A stretch of 8,236 bases of DNA from Thiomonas sp. (GTDB lineage: Bacteria > Pseudomonadota > Gammaproteobacteria > Burkholderiales > Burkholderiaceae_C): NCBI GenBank assembly GCA_027451915.1, contig DAIDHU010000007.1:1-8236 (forward strand), read 5' to 3'. Positions 1 through 6,106 of the stretch are shown piece after piece (position 1 is the stretch's first letter; the number at the start of each line of letters is the position of its first letter). The notes beneath the pieces are model-generated. The model ran no database searches. It had not been told where the DNA came from and saw only the letters and a list, made by a program, of their open reading frames with translations. Position numbers and translations under genes: made by a program.

Positions 1-1546
1 CATGGACCAGGGCGAGGGCGTGTGCACGGTCGACAAGGCGCCTCGCACCCTGCGCGAGACCGCGCTGGAGGCGGTGGAGCACACCGCCTTCTACCCGCCC
101 GGCGGCAAGGCGCGTCTGCATGACATGATCGCCGGGCGTCCCGACTGGTGCATCTCGCGCCAGCGCGCCTGGGGCGTGCCGCTGCCCTTCCTGCTGCACA
201 AGGCCAGCGGCGAGCTGCACCCTCGCACCCTGGAGCTGATGGATCGTGCCGCCGAACTGGTGCAGCGCGAGGGCGTGGAGGCCTGGTCACGCCTGGACCT
301 GCGCGACTGGCTGGGCGAGCAAGCCGAGGACTACGAGAAGTCCCAGGACATCATCGAGGTCTGGTTCGACTCCGGCACCACCCACTGGCACGTGCTGCGC
401 GGCAGCCATCGCGAGCAGCTGGCCTGGCCGGCCGACCTGTACCTGGAAGGCCACGACCAGCATCGCGGCTGGTTCCACTCCTCCCTGCTCACGGGCTGCG
501 CCATCGACGGGCGCGCGCCCTACAAGGCGCTGCTCACCCACGGGTTCACCGTGGACGGCCAGGGACGCAAGATGAGCAAGTCGGTGGGCAACGTGATCGC
601 GCCGCAGACGGTCAGCGACAAGCTCGGCGCCGAGATCATCCGCCTGTGGGTGGCCTCCACCGATTACTCGGGCGACCTGGCGATCTCGGATGCCATTCTC
701 AAGCAGGTGGTCGAGAATTACCGGCGCGTGCGCAACACCCTGCGCTTCCTGCTGGCCAACGTGTCCGACTTCGACCCGGCCACGCAGTCGGTGGAACCCG
801 CGCGGATGCTGGACATCGACCGCTGGATGCTGGCCCACGCCGGGGCCCTGCAGCGCGAGATCCTCGCGCACTATGCGGCCTATGAGTTCCACCCGGTGGT
901 GGCCCGGCTGCTGGTGTTCTGCTCGGAGGACCTCGGAGGCTTTTACCTCGACGTACTGAAGGACCGGCTGTACACCACGCAGGCGGACGGCCCCGCCCGA
1001 CGCAGCGCGCAGACCGCGCTGTGGCACCTGGCGGCGGCCATGCTGCGCTGGATCGCACCCTTCCTCAGCTTCACCGCGGAGGAGGCCTGGGAACACTTCG
1101 CGCCGGAACTGGCAAAGACCCAGCGCAGCATCTTCGTGCAGACCTTCCACGAAATTCCGCGCCTGGACGACGAGCCCGAACTGCTCGCGCGCTGGGCCCG
1201 CATCCGGGAGCTGCGCGACGAGGTCAACCGCGGGGTCGAACAGGTGCGCGCGGAAGGACGCCTGGGCTCGTCGCTGCAGGCCTGGGTGGAACTCGGCCTG
1301 GCCGAGCCGGACCTGCGACTGCTGGCCGGCCTTGGCGAAGAAGCGCGTTTCGCCTTCATCGTCTCGAAGCTGGAGCTGCGCGCGGCCGACACCACCCAGC
1401 TGCGGGTGAGGCCGGCCGAGGCCGCCAAGTGCGAGCGCTGCTGGCACTGGGTGGAGGACGTCGGAGCCGACGCCGCGCATCCGGGCCTGTGCGGGCGTTG
1501 CGCGAGCAACCTGTACGGCCACGGCGAGGTGCGACGCCATGTCTGA
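1..1546 (+). CDS. ileS: Isoleucyl-tRNA synthetase, C-terminal part (5' end outside window)
   Basis: Class I aminoacyl-tRNA synthetase that charges tRNA-Ile with isoleucine in the cytoplasm. Complete codons start at base 2, and about 514 residues of a roughly 940-residue protein are present. The ATG at base 2 is an internal Met, because the sequence begins in the middle of the catalytic domain. The RPDWCISRQR-WGVP block is seen near visible residues 46-60, followed by the VWFDSGTTHWHVLRGSH and DQHRGWFHSSLL blocks. The KMSKS signature is at 569-583 (visible residues 190-194). An anticodon-binding domain follows. The protein ends in a zinc-binding CxxC...CxxC module with Cys 477, 480, 497 and 500 of the visible part, as expected for the bacterial zinc-bearing IleS type. 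It ends in TGA and overlaps lspA by 8 bases, so the two are almost surely cotranscribed. No anomaly is seen in the visible part. Confidence 0.98.
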   Translation, partial: MDQGEGVCTVDKAPRTLRETALEAVEHTAFYPPGGKARLHDMIAGRPDWCISRQRAWGVPLPFLLHKASGELHPRTLELMDRAAELVQREGVEAWSRLDLRDWLGEQAEDYEKSQDIIEVWFDSGTTHWHVLRGSHREQLAWPADLYLEGHDQHRGWFHSSLLTGCAIDGRAPYKALLTHGFTVDGQGRKMSKSVGNVIAPQTVSDKLGAEIIRLWVASTDYSGDLAISDAILKQVVENYRRVRNTLRFLLANVSDFDPATQSVEPARMLDIDRWMLAHAGALQREILAHYAAYEFHPVVARLLVFCSEDLGGFYLDVLKDRLYTTQADGPARRSAQTALWHLAAAMLRWIAPFLSFTAEEAWEHFAPELAKTQRSIFVQTFHEIPRLDDEPELLARWARIRELRDEVNRGVEQVRAEGRLGSSLQAWVELGLAEPDLRLLAGLGEEARFAFIVSKLELRAADTTQLRVRPAEAAKCERCWHWVEDVGADAAHPGLCGRCASNLYGHGEVRRHV

Positions 1547-2069
1547 GCTCACCTTCGCGCAGCGCCGCCGCCCCCCGCCATCCTGGGCGTGGCTGCTGCT
1601 CGCGCTGGCGGTGCTGGCCCTGGACCAGTTCAGCAAATGGCTGGTGGCGCGGGAGTTGCCGCTGGATGCCTCGATCCCGGTCACCGGATTCTTCAACCGG
1701 GTGCACATCGAGAACCCCGGCGCGGCCTTTTCCTTCCTGGCTGCCCAGTCGGGCTGGCAGCGCTGGCTGTTCACAGCGCTGGGCCTGGCAGCCTCGCTGC
1801 TGATCGTCGGGGTGCTGCTGCGCCGGCGTCGCCGCCCCTTGCTCGGCCTGGCCCTGGCCCTGATTCTCGGCGGGGCGCTGGGCAACGTCGCCGACCGCGT
1901 ACTGTGGGGCCACGTGACGGATTTTCTCGATTTCTACCTGCGCACGGCTTCGGGCTCCTGGCACTGGCCGGCCTTCAACCTCGCCGACACCTCGATTTTC
2001 CTCGGCGCCGTGACCCTGCTCCTCGACGAGCAGCGCGAGGCGCGCCGCCGCGCCTCGCGCCCCGGGTAG
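1539..2069 (+). CDS. lspA: Lipoprotein signal peptidase (signal peptidase II)
   Basis: Inner-membrane aspartyl protease that cleaves the signal peptide from diacylglyceryl-modified prolipoproteins. The 176 residues are a usual length for LspA. Four hydrophobic segments are visible, at about residues 15-36, 64-94 (partly), 100-115 and 146-162. Family motifs are present: DQFSKW (29-34), ENPGAAFSFL (58-67), GNVADR with catalytic Asp119, and FNLADTSI with catalytic Asp150. The ATG overlaps the end of ileS (the ileS TGA lies inside ATGTCTGA). A GAGGT Shine-Dalgarno at 1526-1530, 8 bases upstream, supports this start. The ileS-lspA pairing is widespread in Proteobacteria. The tail after residue 163 is rich in Arg and probably cytoplasmic. 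It ends in TAG. Confidence 0.97.
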   Translation: MSELTFAQRRRPPPSWAWLLLALAVLALDQFSKWLVARELPLDASIPVTGFFNRVHIENPGAAFSFLAAQSGWQRWLFTALGLAASLLIVGVLLRRRRRPLLGLALALILGGALGNVADRVLWGHVTDFLDFYLRTASGSWHWPAFNLADTSIFLGAVTLLLDEQREARRRASRPG

Positions 2070-2077
2070 ACCCGGCC

Positions 2078-2104
2078 TTGCGGGGAACTCCCGGGGGTTA
2101 TAAC
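2078..2104 (+). promoter_or_regulatory. Possible promoter for the DUF2189 gene, with a GGTTATAACC palindrome
   Basis: In the 79-base gap after lspA, TATAAC (2099-2104) resembles a sigma-70 -10 box, and TTGCGG (2078-2083) a poor -35 box with a short 15-base spacer. The -10 lies in a perfect 10-bp palindrome, GGTTATAACC (2096-2105), one of the few AT-rich patches nearby. It could be a promoter or a small operator. It could also be chance, and the next gene may simply read through from lspA. Confidence 0.3.
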
Positions 2105-2148
2105 CTTGCGCTCATCATGGTTGTATCCAGACATGACGGGCCCCGCCG

Positions 2149-2949
2149 ATGACCCCCGAGGAAGCCAGGCGCCATCCCTTGGCGAAACAAGGATCCGCGC
2201 GCGTGAGCGTGTGCACGCTGGGCTGGCGCGACCCCCTGCGCTGGCTGGCCGCGGGAGCGCGCGACATGCGCTCCTGCCCCGCGCTCAGCCTGGGCTACGG
2301 AGCCCTGTTCACCCTCGTGGCCTGGGGCCTGGGGCTGAGCCTGCGCAGGCATCCGCAATACGCCCTGCTGCTGGCCAGCGGGGTCATGCTGCTGGGCCCG
2401 GCCCTGGCCATGGGCCTGATCCAGGCCAGCCGCAGTTGCGAGGCCGGCCGGCGCCCGAGGCTTCGCCCCTGTCTGATGTGCTGGTGGCCGGCGCGCTCCA
2501 GCGTGGCCCTGTTCGCGGGCCTGCTGCTGGTGCTGGAGCTGCTGTGGGCGCGCAGCGCCCTGATCGTGTTCGCCCTGTTCGCCGACGCCATGGCGCCCGC
2601 GCCCACCCTGTCGGGCATGTTGCTGGATCCGGCCAACCTGCCCTTTCTCGCGGCCTATGGCGCCATCGGAGCGCTGTTCGCCGCCATCGCCTTCGCCTGC
2701 AGCGTGATCGCCGTGCCCATGCTGCTGGACCGCCCGGTGGATGCCGTCACCGCCGCGCTGACCAGTGTGCGTGCCTGCCTCGAACACCCCTGGGTGCTGA
2801 TGCTGTGGGGCGCGCTGCTGACCCTGCTCACCGTACTGGCGCTGCTGCCCGCGGGCCTGGGGCTGCTGGTGGTCGGTCCGCTGCTGGGGCACGCCAGCTG
2901 GCATGCCTACCGCGGCATCCTCTGCCCGCCCAGCCCGGCGGCATCCTGA
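2149..2949 (+). CDS. DUF2189-family integral membrane protein, function unknown
   Basis: A 266-residue multi-pass membrane protein that I recognise as the DUF2189 family, common in alpha- and betaproteobacteria. Its biochemical role is not established. A short cytoplasmic N-terminus precedes the family-like opening WRDPLRWLAAGARDM...LSLGYG (residues 26-51). Hydrophobic segments follow at about 48-64, 70-90, 117-145, 164-192 and 213-248. The C-terminus GPLLGHASWHAYRG (about 243-256) matches the usual DUF2189 ending, where a His-containing stretch closes the last helix. No catalytic motif is seen. The start is uncertain: ATG 2149 has only a weak GACGGG upstream, and GTG 2203 (residue 19) is an alternative that still keeps the whole family domain. 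It lies 79 bases after lspA in the same direction, so read-through from ileS-lspA is possible. It ends in TGA inside a hairpin shared with the convergent qorA end. Confidence 0.85.
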   Translation: MTPEEARRHPLAKQGSARVSVCTLGWRDPLRWLAAGARDMRSCPALSLGYGALFTLVAWGLGLSLRRHPQYALLLASGVMLLGPALAMGLIQASRSCEAGRRPRLRPCLMCWWPARSSVALFAGLLLVLELLWARSALIVFALFADAMAPAPTLSGMLLDPANLPFLAAYGAIGALFAAIAFACSVIAVPMLLDRPVDAVTAALTSVRACLEHPWVLMLWGALLTLLTVLALLPAGLGLLVVGPLLGHASWHAYRGILCPPSPAAS

Positions 2950-2961
2950 GCAGGGATGCCG
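2939..2961. terminator. Hairpin between convergent DUF2189 and qorA ends
   Basis: A perfect 8-bp inverted repeat, CGGCATCC (2939-2946) and GGATGCCG (2954-2961), has a 7-base loop that contains the TGA of the upstream gene. Two more G-C pairs can form past a single bulged base. There is no T-run on either strand, so this is at best a weak or Rho-assisted bidirectional terminator. Its place in a 35-base convergent gap is what makes it credible. Confidence 0.4.
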
Positions 2962-2984
2962 GCCTTGCCCTCGGGCGCGGAGTC

Positions 2985-3959
2985 TCAGGGCTGCAGCACG
3001 ATGCTGCCGGTGGTCGAGCGGCTTTCCAGGGCGCGGTGCGCCTCGGCGGCGTCGCGCAGCGCATGGCGCTGTCCGATCAACGGGCGCACCTTGCCCGCCA
3101 GCACCACGTCGAACAGTTCGGCGGCCATCTCCAGCTGGGTGGCGCGCTCGGCCAGGTGGGTCATCAGGGTCGGGCGGGTCACGTACAGGGAACCGCGCGC
3201 CGCCAGATCCCCCAGGGTGAGCGGCGGCACGGGGCCCGAGGCATTGCCGAAACTCACCATCAGTCCGAAGGGCTGCAGGCAGCCCAGCGAGCGCTCCCAG
3301 GTGTCGCGCCCCACCGAGTCGTAGACCACCGCGACGCCCTTGCCGGCGGTGAGCTCGCGCACCCGCGAGACCAGATCCTCGCTGCGGTAGTTGATGCAAT
3401 GCGCGTAGCCGTTTTCCAGGGCCAGGCGGCACTTTTCCTCGCTGCCGGCGGTGCCGATGAGCTGCACCCCCAGGGCCCTGGCCCATTGCCCGGCGATCAG
3501 GCCCACGCCACCCGCGGCCGCGTGGAACAGCGCCACGTCGCCGGCCTGCAGCCGACGCGTGCGGCGCAGCAGGAACTGCGCGGTCAGCCCCTTGAGCATC
3601 ATGGCCGCGGCGGTGTCGAAGGCGATGCCGTCGGGAAGCTTCACCAGCACGCGCGCCGGAATCACCCGCGCCTGCGCATAGGCCCCGGTCGGTCCATGGC
3701 AATAGGCCACGCGGTCGCCCTCGCGGAACTCGCTCACCCCCTCGCCCACCGCCTCGACCACTCCCGCGGCCTCCAGGCCGATGCCCGCCGGGAGCTGCAG
3801 CGGGTACAGTCCCGTGCGGTGGTAGACGTCGATGAAATTGACCCCGACCGCGGCATGGCGCACGCGCACCTCGCCGGCGCCCGGCTCGCCCGGCTCGACC
3901 TGCTGCCACTGCAGCACCTCCGGGCCGCCTGTACGCTCGATGCGAATCGCATGGTTCAT
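2985..3959 (-). CDS. qorA: NADPH:quinone oxidoreductase (zeta-crystallin-like MDR enzyme)
   Basis: Cytosolic NADPH-dependent quinone reductase of the medium-chain dehydrogenase/reductase superfamily, zinc-independent QOR subfamily. The 324 residues compare with about 327 for Escherichia coli QorA, which it resembles along its whole length. An N-terminal GroES-like domain has the NFIDVYHRTGLYP block (residues 41-53). The Rossmann domain has the AAAGGVGLIAGQWA nucleotide-binding motif (147-160), then the NYRSEDLV and VVYDSVGRDTWERSLGCLQ blocks. The SFGNASG and GSLYVTRPTL blocks follow. Catalytic-zinc cysteines are absent, as expected for this subfamily. I chose the ATG at 3959-3957 because GGAG lies 6 bases upstream and the protein begins as the family does. 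An in-frame ATG at 4013 would add 18 residues with no family match. Transcribed alone, divergent from the two-component operon. The physiological quinone is unknown; a role in redox or xenobiotic stress is an inference from the family. Confidence 0.93.
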   Translation of the reverse strand: MNHAIRIERTGGPEVLQWQQVEPGEPGAGEVRVRHAAVGVNFIDVYHRTGLYPLQLPAGIGLEAAGVVEAVGEGVSEFREGDRVAYCHGPTGAYAQARVIPARVLVKLPDGIAFDTAAAMMLKGLTAQFLLRRTRRLQAGDVALFHAAAGGVGLIAGQWARALGVQLIGTAGSEEKCRLALENGYAHCINYRSEDLVSRVRELTAGKGVAVVYDSVGRDTWERSLGCLQPFGLMVSFGNASGPVPPLTLGDLAARGSLYVTRPTLMTHLAERATQLEMAAELFDVVLAGKVRPLIGQRHALRDAAEAHRALESRSTTGSIVLQP

Positions 3960-4084
3960 GGCAGTCTCCGTTGTCCCTGGTTTCATTCGCGCCACCCCCG
4001 CGGGCCCGCGCACGGGGAATAATTGTGCCCATTCCGGCGTGCGCCTGCATGCCCGCCCCAGCCCGAAACCCTGGAAGCCGCCCG
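3960..4084. promoter_or_regulatory. Divergent intergenic region, qorA and two-component operon
   Basis: These 125 bases must hold the start signals for both qorA (-) and the regulator/kinase operon (+). The only AT-rich patch is at 4018-4024. On the + strand AATAAT (4018-4023) matches the sigma-70 -10 consensus at five of six positions, but no convincing -35 is found 16-18 bases upstream. On the - strand the same patch reads as a weaker AATTAT. A GC-only 12-bp palindrome, CGCGGGCCCGCG, sits at 3999-4010 and may be chance in such GC-rich DNA. GGAAG at 4073-4077, 7 bases before ATG 4085, is a good Shine-Dalgarno for the original regulator start. Confidence 0.35.
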
Positions 4085-4771
4085 ATGCGACTGCTGCTGG
4101 TCTAAGACGACATGATGATCGGTGAAAGCGCGCTCGATGCGCTGCGCGCCGAGGGCTACGCCGTGGACTGGGTGCGCTACGGCCGCGCCGCCGACGCCGC
4201 CTGGAGCACCGAGCACTACGATCTGGTGCTGCTGGACCTGGGGCTTCCGGCGCGCGATGGCCTGCAGGTGCTCAAGGCCGCGCGCGAGCGCCACGACGCC
4301 ACGCCGGTGCTCATCGTCACCGCCCGCGACGCGGTCGATGAACGCATCCGCGGACTCGACGCCGGGGCCGACGACTACCTGCTCAAGCCCTACGACCTCA
4401 ACGAACTGCAGGCGCGCATCCGCGCCCTGCTGCGCCGCGCCGCCGGGCGCGCCGAGCCCGCGCTGAGCCATGGGGGCGTATGCCTCAACCCGGCCACGCG
4501 CGAGGCCACGCTGCACGGCCAGCCGCTGGTGCTCTCGCAACGGGAATGGGCCGTGCTGGAGGCGCTGATGCGCCGCCCCGGGGTGATCCTGTCGCGCGCG
4601 CAGCTGGAGGAAAAACTCTACGGCTGGAAGGACGAGATCTCCAGCAACGCCGTCGAGGTCTACGTGCACAGCCTGCGCAAGAAACTGGGAGCCGAGTTCA
4701 TCCGCAACATTCGCGGCATGGGCTACGTGCTGGCGCGCGAGCAGGACGCCGGCGCGGGAGAGAATGCGTGA
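4085..4771 (+). pseudogene. OmpR/PhoB-family response regulator (QseB-like), early nonsense codon
   Basis: DNA-binding response regulator paired with the kinase that follows. From ATG 4085, with GGAAG 7 bases upstream, the frame reads MRLLLV, a TAA stop (4103-4105), then DDMMIGES. The family sequence is LLLVEDD, so the stop replaces Glu7. Otherwise the frame is intact for 228 codons. The receiver domain has phospho-acceptor Asp51 (in DLVLLDLGLP), Thr79 and Lys101 (LKPYD). A PhoB-type winged helix spans about residues 130-222, with LSRAQLEEKLYGW and SNAVEVYVHSLRKKLG. Translation could restart at ATG 4112 or 4115, six or nine bases past the stop, giving about 219 residues. That product would lack the first beta strand and the metal-binding Asp8/Asp9, so it should not accept phosphate normally. 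The similarity to QseB/TctD-type regulators is from family recognition; the signal is unknown. The end overlaps the kinase start (GTGA). A sequencing error remains possible. Confidence 0.85.
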
Positions 4772-6072
4772 AATCCCTGCGCGCCAAGCTGCTGGTGCTG
4801 CTGACCGCGGCGGTCCTGACCGCCGCGCTGGTGCAGGCCTTCGCGGTGTTCCGCAACGCCATGCGCGAAGCCGACGCCGTGTTCGACTACCACCTGCAGC
4901 AGATCGCGCTCTCGCTGGCCACGGGCGAGCTCGGCCTGCCCGGATTCGGCCCTCGAGGCCACGCCCGCGACGACCTGGACTACGTGTTCCAGGTGTGGGC
5001 ACCCGACGGCCAGCGCATCTACGTGTCGCGCCCGCGCGTGGAATTGCCCGACCAGGCCGTGCTGGGCTACGCCAACGTGGCGGTGAACGGGCAGAACTGG
5101 CGCGTGTTCTCCATGCAGGCGGGGGGCCGCACCATCCAGGTGGCGCAGCCCCTGCTCAGCCGGCGCGCGCTGGCGCTGACCTTCGCGCTCAACTCGGTAT
5201 GGCCGATGCTGCTGATCGTGCCGCTGCTGCTGCTGGTGGTCGCCTGGGTGGTTCGCCGGTCCCTGGCTCCGCTGCGCGCGCTGTCCACGTAACTGGAAAA
5301 TCGCGCCGCCACCTCCTTCGACCCGCTGGACCCCGGGGCCGCGATGCTGGAAATGCGACCGGTGGTGCGGGCGATGAACGGCCTGTTCGCGCGCACCCGC
5401 CAGGCCTTCGATGCGCAACAGATGTTCGTGGCCGACGCCGCTCACGAATTGCGTTCTCCGCTGGCTGCGCTGAAGCTGCAATTGCAGATGCTCGAACGCG
5501 CCCCCGACGACTCGACCCGTCGCCTGGCCGCGCAACGCCTGGACTCCGGCATCGACCGCGCCACCCACCTGGTCGAGCAATTGCTGGCACTGGCGCGCGC
5601 CGACTCCGGCGGGCGCGAGGCCCCGGCGCCCTGCTCCCTGACCGAGGCCGCCCGCCAGGCCCTGGCCGATACCCTGGACCTGGCGCAGGCCCGGGGCATC
5701 GACGCCGGACTGGAACAGGCCGAGGAACTCACCGTGCTGGCGCCTCCGCAGGGCCTGCGCATGCTGGCGCGCAACCTGGTGGACAACGCCGTGCGCTACA
5801 GCCCGCGCGGCGCGCGCGTGGACGTGCGGGTGCACGTGCAGGAGGGCAAGGCCCTGCTGGAGGTGGATGACTCCGGCCCCGGCATCCCGGCCGCCGAGCG
5901 ACCGCGGGTGTTCGACCGCTTCTACCGCCGCGCCGATGCTCCTCCCGGAGGCAGCGGGCTGGGCCTGGCCATCGTGCGCAGCGTGGCCGAGCGCAGCCAC
6001 GCCAGCGTGGAACTGCTGGACTCCCCTCTCGGCGGACTGCGCGTGCGCGTGAGTTTCGCGCGGCAGGCCTGA
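4768..6072 (+). pseudogene. QseC-like sensor histidine kinase, interrupted by in-frame TAA
   Basis: Membrane sensor kinase that would phosphorylate the preceding regulator. The start is GTG 4768, overlapping the regulator's TGA as GTGA, with GGGAG at 4756-4760. Transmembrane segment 1 is at about residues 7-27. The periplasmic part begins with MREADAVFDYHLQQIALSLA, which is typical of QseC-like kinases. Segment 2 is at about 145-163. A TAA at 5290-5292 (codon 175) then stops the frame in the linker, right after LAPLRALST. The same frame continues with LENRAATSFDP and all kinase motifs: His226 in the H box (AAHELRSPLAALK), the N box with Asn336 and Asn340, G1 (DSGPG, 368-372), the F box (DRFYRR) and G2 (GGSGLGLAIV, 394-403). 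It ends in TGA after 434 codons. As written, the gene gives a 174-residue membrane fragment without a kinase domain. A soluble HisKA/HATPase fragment could start at ATG 5344, but no good Shine-Dalgarno is seen there. The lost residue is probably Glu or Gln. Confidence 0.87.
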
Positions 6073-6106
6073 GCCCGCGAGCGCGCGCGCCCGGCCTTCG
6101 CTCAGG
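6068..6106. terminator. Inverted repeat spanning the convergent kinase and lysC stops
   Basis: CCTGAGC (6068-6074) and GCTCAGG (6100-6106) form a perfect 7-bp inverted repeat. It contains the TGA stop of each convergent gene, one in each arm, around a 25-base GC-rich loop with a GCGCGCGCGC run. There is no T-run. It may act as a weak bidirectional terminator in this 29-base gap, or may arise simply because both genes end in a similar sequence. Confidence 0.3.

Noticed and set aside
287..1885. 532-residue - strand frame opposite ileS and lspA
   Set aside because: It is an antisense shadow of two well-conserved genes, with biased composition and no motif.
3999..4010. 12-bp palindrome CGCGGGCCCGCG as an operator in the divergent region
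   Set aside because: GC-only palindromes of this size are expected several times in 8 kb at about 70% GC, so location alone is not enough for a call.
2098..4050. 650-residue - strand frame, and a matching 638-residue + strand frame at 2106-4022
   Set aside because: Both cover the DUF2189 gene and qorA in wrong frames, with no recognisable domain. The real genes there have family motifs and, for qorA, a Shine-Dalgarno.
4764..5870. 368-residue + strand frame starting at ATG 4764, four bases before the kinase GTG
   Set aside because: It is in the wrong frame: the translation is Arg/Ala/Gly-rich, while the GTG 4768 frame gives the sensor, membrane segments and kinase motifs.
4085..6072. TAA decoded as glutamate (variant genetic code)
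   Set aside because: tilS uses TAA as its terminator, and reading it as sense would extend TilS by about 900 antisense-frame residues. No bacterial precedent for TAA as Glu is known to me.
6081..6090. GCGCGCGCGC alternating tract as a Z-DNA or regulatory element
   Set aside because: It is short and unremarkable in such GC-rich sequence, lying between two convergent stops.
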